Origin: Asterella californica
Taxonomy: Eukaryota; Streptophyta; Marchantiopsida; Marchantiales; Aytoniaceae
Assembly: GCA_036924285.1 (NCBI GenBank)
Contig: JAYKYS010000012.1
Location: 10,416,001 to 10,480,000 of the forward strand
Length of the DNA stretch: 64,000 bases
Reading direction: 5' to 3'
The translations under genes and the position numbers were made by a program. This document shows, piece by piece, positions 36,614-48,206 of this stretch. The notes under the pieces were generated by a model. It was given only the letters and a program-made list of their open reading frames with translations. It had not been told where the DNA came from and did no database searches. Every line of letters starts with the position of its first letter. Position 1 is the stretch's first letter.

Positions 36614-36905
36614 TTTATTTAAATACGAGTAAATTAATTTGATTTTTTGCGTAACAAGAACTCCAGCATTGAAGGTGTGGAAGTAGTGACAGTAGTGGAA
36701 AGATTCAAGCTCGAAGATGAATGATACATGTGAGAGGAAAAGCGATAGCTCAAAAAAATTGAAATTGCATACAAACAGAACTTGTCATTTAAATACGTGT
36801 AAATTAATTTGATTTTCTGCGTAGCAAGAACTCCAGCATTGAAGGTGTGTGAAGTAGTGGAAGTAGTGACAATAGTGAAAAGATTCACGCTTGAAGATCA
36901 ATGAT
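36614..36905 (+). repeat. Imperfect tandem duplication, about 173-bp period
   Basis: The block 'taaattaatttgatttt.tgcgta.caagaactccagcattgaagg' through 'atgatacatgtgagaggaa' occurs twice, starting at about 36628 and 36801. The second copy has a small insertion in the 'gtagtg' microsatellite. The ORF 36901-37086 starts at the end of the second copy. Confidence 0.8.
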
Positions 36906-37086
36906 ACATGTGAGAGGAAGAACGATAAATCGTATGACTAACATTGGAAAAAAGAAAAGAGCGCGAGAAAGTCACGAGAGAGAAGAAAGTAGAAAGAGAC
37001 ACACGTCTCTATTTGTTGAGTTGCATAAAGCAGACAAGTCTTTTGACGAGATAAAAGAAATTATCGAGAAACTTGATACTATGTAA
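36901..37086 (+). CDS. Small basic ORF, unidentified
   Basis: 61 codons. The middle is Lys/Arg/Glu-rich (GKKKRARESHEREESRKRHT) and the end could form a helix (FVELHKADKSFDEIKEIIEK). The pattern looks like part of a nucleic-acid-binding or transposon-encoded protein rather than a chance ORF, but no family is recognised. It sits at the left edge of the satellite-flanked element. Confidence 0.3.
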   Translation: MIHVRGRTINRMTNIGKKKRARESHEREESRKRHTSLFVELHKADKSFDEIKEIIEKLDTM

Positions 37087-37430
37087 TTTTCATAGATAAG
37101 GAGTAAAATTGACGTTTATGAAATGCCGTGTATCTTACGTTTTTCTGTAGATGAGTTAACACTGATTACGTTTAGGGTGTAGTGTGTTCGCGTTTAAGTT
37201 GGGGTATGTTCTCGTGCGAGAGGTATACGATAACAGCTCTCGTGTATTCTTATGCTCGTGTTTAAGGTAATAGTTTCGTGTGGTTCTCGACCACGAGAGG
37301 AGAACCTAGACGCCACGACACGAGAGGAGAAGCTGGACGTCGAGAGAGAGAGCATTTCGCAGCGCAAGGAGTCACTTTGAGAGCATTTCGTAGTGCGGCC
37401 GATCGAGCTTAGTACGGTTCGAAGTGCAGT

Positions 37431-37747
37431 CGATCGAGCTCAGTGTGGTTCGTTTCAACATTATTATCGCTCAGTGCGGTTCGTTTCAACTTTATTATCG
37501 CTCAGTGCGGTTCGAAGCAAAAGAGAATCGCTCAGTGTGGAGAGCATCGCTTAGCGCGACCTGCAAATATCGCTCAGTGCGGTTGCATCGCTCAGTGCGA
37601 CCTGCAAACCGTATTGAGCATAGTCATTTCAATGCGATTAGTGAGGACCGCACTCAGTGCGGTCCGCATCGCTCAGCGCGACCTGCAAACCGCATTGAGC
37701 ATAGTCATTTCAATGCGATCTGTGAGGATCGCACTCGGTGCGGTTTA
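37431..37747 (+). repeat. Satellite array A, CTCAGTGCGGT motif
   Basis: At least eight 'gctcagtgcggt'-like units with variable spacers, then a tandem duplication of about 80 bases containing 'cctgcaaaccg.attgagcatagtc'. The motif and its complement (accgcactgag) both occur, so local hairpins can form. It shares the CAGTGCG core with array B at 39.7-40.3 kb. Confidence 0.85.
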
Positions 37748-37903
37748 GGGTTTACAGGCACGCAAAGATTAGGTGTAGGTAGGCTATGATAGTGTTTAGA
37801 GTTTGAGAGATTGTAATTTCGTAAGGTGGTTATAATTAACAAGCTCGGGTCGTGTTTAGAGTTTGAGACATTATAATTTCGTGTGGTGGTTTTGTTGTTT
37901 AAG

Positions 37904-38059
37904 ATGGCTACTCAAGAAGAAGTGCAGCGGAAGCGAACACTTAAGGAAGAAGGACCGTATTATATATCCTTCTCTTCACACGACGATGAAGAGTCTCGAA
38001 TTAAGTGGGGGTGGATGGAGAAACTTGCTCCAGGGGAGGGGCTCAGGAGATCCAGATGA
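37904..38059 (+). CDS. Small ORF of the satellite-flanked element (MATQEE)
   Basis: Starts MATQEEVQRKRTLKEEGPYY and contains FSSHDDEESRIKWGWMEKL; 51 codons to a TGA. Just past the stop another frame stays open to 38105 (DPDDIRSAVSEIDEGALD), so either a frameshift or a splice may join them. No known family. It lies between array A and the larger ORFs on the same strand. Confidence 0.35.
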   Translation: MATQEEVQRKRTLKEEGPYYISFSSHDDEESRIKWGWMEKLAPGEGLRRSR

Positions 38060-38262
38060 TATACGGAGTGCAGTTAGCGAAATCGACGAAGGAGCCTTAG
38101 ATTAGCTAGGCTTGCTTATATCACTGTCTTTCGATTTTACACCGCCTGATGTAAGTAACTCTTAGCTTGTTTTATGCTTTTTTCTTTTATTTCTTTCTTT
38201 GTTTTGGTCTTGGTACACGAGTACTGCATGTGGTATGTTGTTTGTTTTGACTTTATGATTGT

Positions 38263-38940
38263 TTGTGTAAGGTTAGATTATGTAAAACTTTTATTGAGTC
38301 TTACGACGTGGAGACTTCAATTTATATCATCGGCGAAGAGAAGATTTCGCTGAACGTTGATTTACTACGAGAAGCGTTTGTGATACCAACTGACATTGTT
38401 GATATGCCTTCTTTTGTAAGACATGTCCGAATATCAGATTGGTTTTCAGATTATGATAAAGTCGAGAAGAGATATTTCGCAAGAGAGTGTACTTATCCAG
38501 AATGGATTTCAGTTTTCCAGTGTCTTAACGCGATATTTCTTGCGAGGAAAAGACCTAAGACAGTCACAGATCAACTTGCATTGTTCGTCAAATCCAAAGT
38601 CGAGGAAATGGATGTAGATTACGACTTTGCATAACTCATGGTGGATAATTTGGAAGGAGAGATCTTACGTATCCAGAAACACATGAGATCGACGAGAAAA
38701 ATTGGGACTTTGGATACTTTTTCCGGAATAGCTTTGACTCATGTGTTCATTCATCTCGATCTGTCACGGTCAGAAACTATCCATGTTCCAAACATCGTTC
38801 GTCATCAAGTTGTAGTTCAGCATCATGGACAAAATACAAGTAAAATTTTGTTTTTCAACATTTTGTTTGTACATTCTATTTCAACATTATGTTCGTTCTG
38901 TTTAATGTGTTCAACTTTGAACCTTCCCGATTCGATGGAC
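38263..38940 (+). CDS. Unidentified element protein, ORF pair interrupted by one stop
   Basis: ORF 38263-38634 starts MCKVRLCKTFIESYDVET and contains VDLLREAFVIPTDIVDMPSF, FQCLNAIFLARKRPK and LALFVKSKVEEMDVDYDF. After a TAA at 38632-38634 the same frame reopens as MVDNLEGEILRIQKHMRSTR and GIALTHVFIHLDLSRS. Together they look like one protein of more than 200 residues with a single nonsense codon. The LREAF / CLNAIFLARKRP / LALFVKSKVEE pattern reminds me of gag-like plant transposon proteins, but I cannot name the family. Confidence 0.45.
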
Positions 38941-39470
38941 TTATTTTAAGTGAATATTCGCTTCTGCAGATATGTAAGGTTTTTGCCCAACCGATGTGTA
39001 GTCGTTTCAAGACGATAAGAGAAGCTGCAACGGATAACTTTCTATATCTGAAAGACTTCTTGCGACTGCACTCTTACAATTTGTGTACAAGAGATTGTCT
39101 CTTGATCGATGACTCACCAGAGAAGAATAGCACGAACCATCCGTTCAATGCAATCCATCCTCCTTCTTTCCGGCCGGAGTCTGCAGACATGGACCGAGAC
39201 GATTATCTTCTGAACATTCTGTTAACATGGTTGAAGGTATGGAGAAGCAACTTAATAGAAACCCCGAGTTTTGTGGGAGCAAGATATACAACGATGATTG
39301 GTAGAGATCCCATGATAGCTTTGAAAGCTTACTGGGGCACTTTGTCTCAAGAGGACGAAGAGTTGATGTGGCGTTCTTGCACGAGTGCACAAAAAACTGA
39401 GTTTATGTTGAAAGACAAATCATGTTTAAGGACTATTTTGATTATACAATACAATAAAATGATGTCCTAA
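38889..39470 (+). CDS. Unidentified element protein, C-terminal ORF
   Basis: 193 codons, overlapping the previous ORF in another frame, probably joined to it by splicing near 38940-38970 (a 'ctgcag' acceptor precedes ATATGTAAGGTTTTTGC). It contains AQPMCSRFKTIREAATDNFL, HPFNAIHPPSFRPE and FVGARYTTMIGRDPMIALKA. Hydrophilic, with Trp and Cys scattered as in real proteins. No known domain. It ends at TAA 39468-39470, about 200 bases before satellite array B. Confidence 0.4.
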   Translation: MFVLFNVFNFEPSRFDGLILSEYSLLQICKVFAQPMCSRFKTIREAATDNFLYLKDFLRLHSYNLCTRDCLLIDDSPEKNSTNHPFNAIHPPSFRPESADMDRDDYLLNILLTWLKVWRSNLIETPSFVGARYTTMIGRDPMIALKAYWGTLSQEDEELMWRSCTSAQKTEFMLKDKSCLRTILIIQYNKMMS

Positions 39471-39682
39471 AAAAAACCTCTCTACTATTCACCTAACACA
39501 TAACGCTCGCACACGAAAAGCTAACTTCCGCACAGCTAACAGTTTTGGTGCGACATAAAAAGCAACAGTATGTTCAAATATAACCTCGTATGTGAACAGC
39601 TCAGTGCAACATAAAAGAACAAAAGTATGTTAAAATATAGCGTGATTTCTTCACTTTGCAACTTAAACATAATGCTATCCGC

Positions 39683-40282
39683 GCACGGTCGCACTAGGTC
39701 TGTCTCTCGTCAGTGAGAGTGAGTGCACGATGGTGGTATACTCAGTGCGATTTGTGCACCTCACACTGGTGTACTCAGTGCTACAGTGCGCGGATCGCAC
39801 TGGTGTTAAACTCAGTGCAATTTGCTCAACAGTCGCACTGGTGTTATACTTAGTGCGATTTGCGATACCGACGCACTGGTGGCATACTCAATGCGATGGT
39901 GCGCAATCGCACTGATGTTATACTCAGTGTGACTTGCTCATCAGTCGCACTAATGATAAACTCAGTGTGATTTGCGCACCACTCGCACTGATGTTATGCT
40001 CAGTGCGATTTGCTCACCAGTCGCACTGGTGGTGGTATACTCAATGCAATTTGTGCACAAGTCGCACTAGTGAGTTATCAACTTCAAAACTGTACTTAGT
40101 GCGATTTGCCTTGTGTCGCACCAAATATTTCTCTTAGTGCGATCTTCGCACCATCGCAAAAATTCAGGACATTATTCTGTGCGATATGAGATACGTCGCA
40201 CTGACTGTTTCTCTAACCTGTGTGATATGAGACTCGTCGCACTGACTGTTTCTCTCAGTGCAATGTTCGCACCGTCGCAGAA
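39683..40282 (+). repeat. Satellite array B, CTCAGTGCGATTTG...TCGCACTG hairpin units
   Basis: About fifteen units of 30-45 bases, each with 'actcagtgcgatttgc' followed by 'cagtcgcactggtg'. Since CAGTGCGA and TCGCACTG are complementary, each unit can fold into a small hairpin. Units diverge towards the right end (atgagactcgtcgcactgac). Spacing is irregular and there are no unique spacers, so this is a satellite rather than a CRISPR array. Confidence 0.85.
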
Positions 40283-40352
40283 CACAAACACCCGAGAAGA
40301 CAAGAAGATTGTACGTAATTCTATAAACTTTATGTAAAAACTCACAAATACA

Positions 40353-41003
40353 TCAAGATTTGAATAAAAATCCATAGACCCTCTTATTATACTCGAGATG
40401 AGCTTGTTTTACTCGACTCTGATTATAGAAAATGGGATGAGCTTCGACTAAACTCACCAGTTTTCTGAAACTTAGTCTATCCATTCTTGTAAGCTGTTGG
40501 AACGAATTTGTAAGGAGATTTTCAAAATAAATCCGAAAGAAGTCTTTACTTCTGGAAAATGAAAATAGATCTTGTCTTTCCAAATATCTGGAAGTATAGA
40601 GTACTTGGTACAACTCTACTAACTCTTCGTCGGACTTGGAAGCTTCATCGGACGATGAAGAACTGGTACAGTCAAGCTTCTGCTTTCTCCTCGAGCTTGA
40701 ATTGTTCATCGTGTTGCTGTCACTCGATTCATCTGAAGAAGAAGACTCTTCCGAGCTGGAGGAAGCTAAGATCATATTTACAATCTCCTCTATATTCCGC
40801 AGTAACTGTTTTCTCTCGGATACAAGCGGTATGGCATTCACTAGAATGAGATAACGACTTCCGCAATGGTACACATTCAAGCGTGAAACCTGAAAACTGA
40901 AAAGTGAGCGAACACGGCACAAGTGAACGCTGATCGATAAACGTGGAATGCAGAGCTTCAAACTATGAATCGGAGTCATTTTGCGAGAGCAAGACATCTC
41001 CAC
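40353..41003 (-). pseudogene. PIF/Harbinger-like transposase, N-terminal fragment
   Basis: A 216-codon frame. After a Ser/Asp-rich acidic run (ASSSSEESSSSDESSDSN) it reads YLERQDLFSFS, then FENLLTNSFQQLTRMDRLSF, and RKLVSLVEAHPIFYNQSRVK. That RM-x-R-x-SF-x-KLV-x-L-x-HP-F-x-N-S pattern is typical of the region before the DDE domain in HARBI1-type transposases. The frame ends at SRVKQAHLEYNKRVYGFL and its 3' side runs straight into satellite array B; no DDE catalytic domain follows. The first roughly 70 residues may not be coding. Truncated and presumably inactive. Confidence 0.55.
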
Positions 41004-44000
41004 ACTGAACTCTCGGTCATCAAACCGACTTCTACACCGAACTGTCTCGAGAAGTCTTTGCTTCTACACCGAACTGTTTCGAGAAAGTACATGTCATGTA
41101 AACACGTGGCACTTAGTACAAGACAAATGAACGTGACAATTAATCTACGGTCAAAACCGCCACAGGCAGTGCGATGAAACCCGCGAACCATGTTGTTTGG
41201 AGATACCCGCAGAAACCTGCTGTTGTCTGAAACTATATCCCGCGAGTCGTGGAATAAACACTACGGCCACTAACTTTGACACCCCTACACCCCCACATCG
41301 TTAATTGCAGTGCCAGTAAAAGATAGAGAAAGACTCTGAGCACGTCCAGAGTCCAGACTTCCTGTTTCTTTCCTGAGTACCCTGACCCGTAACCGTCTGT
41401 GGTGTAGTTGTGGTGTTCGTGTGTGGCTTAGATTGCACATGGTTGGGTCAGGACCTGCGAAACCATAAGTGGGTTCCGGCATTCGGTCGCTGAAACATGC
41501 GCTCATGCGACTTCCAATCCTCGTTTCATGCTCAAACAGGATGAGACGGACTGACACGTCAGAAGGAAATGAAGTGATTTTCCAAACCGAACTTTAGGCA
41601 AGGCGTCGTCAACAAAGAAGAATAGGGCAGTGAATTTAATGACAACGATGACCAAACATACGGTTTATGGCAATGGTCTCCATTCATCCAGTGCAGATTT
41701 TGTGAATCCGAATATACCGCAAAAAAAGACTGGTTCAGATTCTGGCTTGTCTGGGCTTTAGCTTGACATTTTAGTGTTCGAGTGAGTCAGTCAGGGCAGG
41801 AAGGAAGATGCAATTCGTGTGAACTAGCATCGCAGTGCTGTTGTGCGGGGCTGAGCTTTTGCGAGCGGGATATTCCCTCGGATTTTGCAAAATGTGAGCA
41901 TAAATCAGAACCAGTCTTTGCTCTCGTCGAAGAAAGCTTGAAGCTCGAACTTCGACATCCAGCTTGTACTCTCAATCGTGACGTAAGTGTGCCCCTCCTT
42001 TCGAAGGAATCGAATTCTTCGAGCATCACGTTCGATTCAGTGTCGAAGCAGTCGTTTCCTCGTCTCTACGATCCCTAAGCAGATTGCCAACGCCGTCTGA
42101 AACTTTATTGCAGAATCGTTGTGGATTTATCTGTGTGCTCTCATTTGCCAGTAAGTAAGTTTCCGGTTGAACCCGGGAGTTCCTGATTTACTGTTCAGCT
42201 TGCGGCAGTTTTCTCGAGGTTTGTAAGAATCAAATCTTCGTACTTTCAGCGTAACCAGTATCATTTCAGAGTAGCACGGAGTTGCCTCAAGGCAACATCC
42301 GACACTCATCTGCGTCGTGAGATTCCGATGTAACGCAGTGATAACTGATTCTCACTCCGTGGGGGCTGGGAAGTTGAGTCCAGTGTTAGGGTCCGGCGTC
42401 CAGCTGCAGACTGGGGAGTGATCGTACCCAACAGAAACCTTGGAAGTCCTTTGAGAAATTGAGGTTCAAGCACCGTGTAGGGTAGGGAGCGATTACCGTT
42501 TCTCCAGTCCAGCTGTACACCTGCATGCACATTACACCAGCGACGGTAAGAGCTCGAAGGTATTCATCGTCATGCTGCCAGGTTTCCCGAGTAATCGTGG
42601 AAAATGTGCAACAGCAGTGCTTAACTTGGTGGGAACTTGGTGGATGCGGTGAATTCCCACAACGTATAGCAGGTGGAAGGTCATTCACGTCTAACTGTTT
42701 GCAGCGAATCCCTTCCCAAAGGTTGGCAAAGAGTACTGAGGGACGATGATGAAATACATGTCAGCCAGGCGAAGGGAAAGCCGATGGGGTTTCTCTCAAA
42801 AGTGATACGATTTTATCGAGTTCAGTTTTTGATGAAGAATCTCGCGAGGTCCTAGAAAGTACTAACAGGACAGTATGATCGCTTGCTGTCAGCAGGAAAA
42901 GCGACAGACTGCATACCGGTATATCCTGGCCTACCATACCAGACGGCTGTATTCCCTCAAGGCTTTTGCAGAAAGGCTTCAGTACAACCAAGGGTTTTCC
43001 AGATGGCAACACAAATATGGGGGCCATGAAAATTTCAGTACACACTGGTGCTGCTACTTTGTCCAGACCGGAAAGCGCGTGACATGGGAAGTCAGGTGGA
43101 CCAAGTCCCCTTCGTGTTCTGCACTCGCCGTTCACGTCTCTTGTAACTCATAAATGGAGGTCTGACAAATTAGACTGCAAGATCTGTGCGTCCAACGCAG
43201 AGCCAAGTTTGCAAGCTTGTGCCAGTCCCGACTCCCGACCTCTATCTTGGACGTACCTTGCCGCGTTGCTGTTGCCTCTAGAGACTAGAACACGTCGTCT
43301 CTTAAATAGGAGGTGGAACAAGAAGAAGGGCTAGATTCGGGAGGAGGTTGTCCCGTGCGGAACAAACGAATGAATGTAAGGAACTATGACTAATTTTGAA
43401 GGAAGAGAACTTCGGCCTCCCTGTGCGTTCCATTTCTTACATATAGCCGGATCATCTCGGAAAGGTAAAGCTCTCACACTCAGCAGCAGAGCAGCATTTG
43501 ATTTTCGTGAGCCGTCGCTCCTCCTGCACCGTCCCAAACGTCATGCATGGGCCTGCTGGTCCTTGCTTGCCCTTCGTTGAGAGCGAGCCGATGTAGGCCT
43601 CTGTCATGGTAGATGATATAAGAAAGCAGTTACAAGATGATGGTGAACCGGTAGCCATGACAGTACCGAGCCAGGAGGAAACGCAGAAAGACACTAAAGT
43701 CATGCATAATCAATGAGTCGTAGATTAGCGCAGAACGATGTGCAAATGTTTTTACTTTTGCCGCAAGCGAAAGTAACATCGGCATGTGCGCAAAGAAGTC
43801 CCGCATCGGACGAACAGACCACAAACATCCATGATCGAATTTACTGGAGAGCTAGCCACCTCACGCTTGTAGAGTTGGTATGTCATATGTTAGACAGTCA
43901 CTATGTTGACGGAGTACTTTAGTTCCTAATCTTCAGCCAAACGGGCAACAGACTGCCGTTCGTCATCCTACCACTCGTAATACTCATGATTCATGACATT

Positions 44001-47000
44001 ACCAGGTCCTAAGTGAGATGGGTGATTTTAAATCCTTGGGCAAGATTCTAGTAAGTGACTGCCTCTGATCCGTTTCGCTGGGTGTGAAGTTATCGACTCG
44101 TACAAGCCGTGGAGTACCTGGCCTTTCCTTTTACTTGACTGGCACCTTAGCCATGGACGGGACCCACGAGAGAAGAGTATCACGAAACCGATGCAGCTCT
44201 TCCGGAAAAGGTCAGGCCCTGCGGTAGGAGCCGTCGATGCTAATGCTCCTTCTCATCTCATCTGAATCTCGCATCTCACTGCATCAATCACGGGTGTACT
44301 GACGAGTGCCAGTTCCGGTTTACGCCCTAAGTGGATTGCTAACTCATCTTTCTTTCCCCTTCACCCAAAGGGTTTCCTTGAAACTGGTTCCGCACCGAAA
44401 AGCAGAAGGAATTTCGCACGTCGTCGTGGACTTCACGTAAACGCATCATCTTACTGACATACCCTTGTCCTTTAGGGTACTAACTGAAAGCCAGTCAAAA
44501 TGGAAGGAGAGACATTTGCTACGCTAAAGATGGTAGCTTTCCTCTCTAAGCATCAGCGAACCCAGCAGCTTATCCATTGCTTCTCAGTTGCTGCCCCACC
44601 TTACCTTATTTCACCTTGGTTTCTCTTCCTTGCCTTACTTTCCCTCAGACAGAATATGGCGGATTCTTACCGTGATGATATTTACCAGGGCGGTTAGATC
44701 CTGTTTCCCTTGGCTGCACATTTCTGTCTCTGAGTTGGAGCTCTGATTCCCGGCGGGGGGAGTACAGCACGACCTGGCAAGAAAGAAAGAGCTGTAGCGC
44801 AACACATTTGAATGCTGGCAGCGAAGAAAAGGGAAGGGAACTTGGGCGTTGATATCTTTTCTCCACTTGCTTGGAGCGCAAGTTCTCGTGAGCGGGTGAC
44901 ATGTCTGTCATGCATTCCCCGTCCAGCTTGTGCGTTCTGCAACACGAGGTGGAGCCTCGCCACGAGCGGGTTCTTCTTTGCTGGGTATGTCCATCCAGTT
45001 GTATGATTTCGTTTCTTTAAGAGAGAAGGATTGAAGTCCCCATCACATCAGAATCGGAATCATCGTAAGAGATCTATCCTTGTTTGCATCTACAACAGAC
45101 AGGTAACATGAAGGTAGGATGGAATTCGAACCCAAATTTGCCTTGGTGTGCAAGTCAAACGCGTTATGGTCAAGATATCATATTACTGTACGTTGAGTTT
45201 CGAGGTCGCGCTTCAAAGGACGTCGGAAATCTGACGGCAGTTGCCAACCGTAGTTTCACAGTTGTCGTCACCAGAGTGCATCTTTCTCTACTAGATTTCC
45301 CCCTCAGAGAACAAGGAAAAGTGGGGATGATGAAAGAGACCGTCAGAACTCCGTAGAGAACAGCAAGCGGAATAATGAAAAGAGTTGCAGAGGTTCCAAA
45401 ATTCGTAGGGGAACAGTAGCGGCAGAAAGGTACAGCATTAAAAGCGTCTTTTGCTGCTTCGTCAGAATTCTCTTTGTCACCTGATCTTCATGTCAGAGCC
45501 GGACGACGCAAACAGCGTTTCTTTTCCCGGCCTCGAATCTGGTAAGTCCAGCGACGATCGCAAAGTGTCGTCGGAATTCCGAATAGTTGTGATCGACAAT
45601 CGGATGCTTATCGGATCGCGGTAAGTTCATCCACGATCAAGTGTGGGCCAGATTGGCACCCTGACGGCCCAAAATTTTAGAAACCTCTCTCCTGTCCGCT
45701 GACTGACGGACTATCGATCAACAGTTCAGTGTACTCAGCCCGCAACTTTAGCGTCATCACTTCGCTCTATTGATCACACGTGAAAAGATGCAGTCAGCAA
45801 ATCTGTCAGAGTCCTATGGCCGGTTCCCCACCGGTACCATACCATACAGGTCAGCCCCTGTAGTATGATTACCATTAGGAAGTACCCTTCACCTCACTCT
45901 CGATCATGCGCTTTCAAGTGAGAAGGCAAGTAAAGCCCGATTTTGAGGTTTGGAAGGACTTCGACTTCAACTGGAATCCCCTGTCCAGTCCTGACTCCTT
46001 CATGTTTCCATCCTCCTTGTCCGTCCTTCCTACCAGTTCAAGAGTTTGTCCGTAAGACTTTAGACAGTAGAAATCTTACATATCGGACTCACAGACGCAC
46101 TTCATTCGATGCAGTTACTAGGAAAGCTTGTTGCAATCTATAACAGTGCAAGTTACGTTATCCTCTTGTGCATATAATGCTATGATGTCACATCATGCCA
46201 GGTTTATAGCATCCACCTATCACTCTCTGAAACATGAATATAATTATAAGAGAGGTATTCTTTTGAGATGTTCAAGAGTGAATAATATGTTATATGTTTC
46301 AGCTATAGACATCGCCATAGGAAGACGATATACAAAGAGTTTCTCAAGCTAACTGTTAGACAGAAGCTTGACTAATTCAACTTTATTGTTCTGATTATCC
46401 AGCGGAAGATGTGACAAAATATCGCAGATAAAGCTAAGTTTTGTCCTCACACTTTATTATTTCCATCAACCGAATCATATGTCATGGGTTACTGCACCAG
46501 TCATTCGTCTGGATAAAACCGAGGGTGCAAAGCTATACACCAAATGAAATAGCAATAAAATTGTGGGGTATAGGATGTAATAAGTATTCCAAACGTCACT
46601 TCCATAAACATATGCTGTAGCGCGGTATAATATGATGTCGTTTCAAACTCAAGTTCCAGCAAGGCAAGTCCAGTAGGTTGAGAACTCAACTCATCTTCTC
46701 TACGTATGCGAGCTGGCTGCGAAGTAATACTTTGCCTTAAAAACTTGAATTGAAGAGAAGAAGAGAGAGTCCACTGAGATATCACAAGAAAAGTTTAAAT
46801 AATTATTTCTAAGGAATAAAACATTAATCGGCAAATAATGTCTGATAAAATATTCACAACTTTGTGAATTCGAGTTCTTGAAAGTAGGAATGATAAAAAA
46901 TCAGATTGTTTTAGCAAAGTCTGACTCAGGAGTGTTTGCATGGATTAGCAAAGTAGAGATAATACGAAATCAGATTGCTTTAGCAAAGTCTCAGCAGACT

Positions 47001-47580
47001 TAAAGTCGACTCAGAAGTGTTCTGAATGAACCCTATATATATATATATATGGCTCCTGGTTTCGTTTCTCTCGTGTGGAACTCCCCTCTTGCAAGGAGAA
47101 TAAAATAACAAAATGTCAAAAACCGAAAGTAACTGCTTCGCGGTTTCCTCCAGAGTCCAAACATGTGTCCTACTTGTCGTCTTTGATCCTTATATGTTCG
47201 TAATCCGTACGTCTTGGTTCTGATGCTATCCCGATCCTCGGGAGGGCCCAATTTAGAATGAAGTGTAAATTTAGTCAATATTTATTACGTTGTCAGTACA
47301 GTCACCTTTCATCTATTGGTGGTAACGCCCACTCGTCTGGAGACTTTGCAGTTTCCGTAATCTTGGCCTAAGAATATCAAACGAGCCACGCGCAGACAAT
47401 TCAGTCGGCCGCTTCTACCATGTCGAGGTCGAGGTCTGTAGGGGTGGTTGCAGATCACCTTTACATATAACCGTGGTTGAGCTGTTGACGCCCCGCAACC
47501 GTAGTTATCTAGCTCGAGGTTGCTTTACATCAAATGGACATTCATTACCTTTACGAGGAATCAGGTCATTGTCAGGCACG
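41004..47580. other. Long stretch without a recognisable gene
   Basis: Composition is moderate in GC from 41.2 to 46.1 kb, with many overlapping ORFs below 130 codons on both strands. One plus-strand frame (41782-42078) contains several Cys and is followed at 41983 by a good GTAAGT donor, so an exon of a transcript is possible. Nothing resembles a known domain. From about 46.1 kb the sequence is AT-richer and repeat-like, with a TATA run at 47036-47050. Non-coding RNA or decayed transposons are possible. Confidence 0.4.
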
Positions 47581-47598
47581 TTTATCATATGAATTTCG

Positions 47599-47878
47599 TG
47601 TACTGTAACCATGTCATTCAGGTAATTATCCGACATGTTTACGTATCAGTTTCTTGTACTGTAAGCATGTCATTCAGGTAATTATCCGACATGTTTACGT
47701 ATCAGTTTCTTGTACTGTAAGCATGTCATTCAGGTAATTATCCGACATGTTTACGTATCAGTTTCTTGTACTGTAAGCATGTCATTCAGGTAATTATCCG
47801 ACATGTTTACGTATCAGTTTCTTGTACTGGAAGCATGTCATTCACGTCATTATCCGGCATGTTTATCCGTTTTCTTAC
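47599..47878 (+). repeat. 56-bp tandem satellite, five copies
   Basis: Unit tgtactgtaagcatgtcatt... (56 bases, through cagtttct) starts at 47599, 47655, 47711, 47767 and 47823. The middle three are identical over almost their whole length, while the first and last have several substitutions, the usual pattern of recent expansion from the middle. No ORF and no spacers. Confidence 0.92.
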
Positions 47879-47926
47879 ATTGGAATCATCCACCCGCTTT
47901 CCGTTAATCCGGTGAGTTTATAATTG

Positions 47927-48140
47927 TATGTTCTATAAAGCTAAAGAAAAAGACGGTTTATCATTCTATTGACTGTCCAGAAGTTAATCGAGTATGCTTA
48001 TTATTCACCTCTTCCAAATTCGGAAGAGGGGAATATGTTCTATAAAGCTAGAGAAAAAGACGGTTGATCATTCTATTGACTGTTCAGAAGTTGATCGAGA
48101 GCATGCTTATTCACCTCTTCTAAGTTCCGGAGGAGAAAAA
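47927..48140 (+). repeat. 107-bp tandem duplication with terminal hairpin
   Basis: Copies start at 47927 and 48034 ('tatgttctataaagct.aagaaaaagacgg'). Each ends in a hairpin made of CCTCTTCC and GGAAGAGG-like arms (48008-48029 in the first). The right copy runs into the hairpin repeat at 48151. A diverged piece of the same end ('ttcatctcttccaagtttg') is found near 48.54 kb. Confidence 0.8.
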
Positions 48141-48150
48141 TATGCAAGAG

Positions 48151-48206
48151 AGTTTAATTTATCACCTAACTTTTCTGAAGAGAAGGGTTAGATGATAAAT
48201 TAAACT
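48151..48206. repeat. Hairpin repeat copy (48.15 kb)
   Basis: 26-base arms AGTTTAATTTATCACCTAAC... and the complement ending TAAATTAAACT pair with three mismatches, with the CTAAC/GGGTTAG core in the same place as at 11179 and 50341. A weaker relative (ttaatttatgtattaactct...) lies at about 48579-48627, after the same 'ctcttccaagtt' left flank. Confidence 0.8.

Noticed and set aside
47599..47878. Possible CRISPR array from regular 56-bp repeats
   Set aside because: The repeats are contiguous with no unique spacers, and the window is eukaryotic with introns; it is a tandem satellite.
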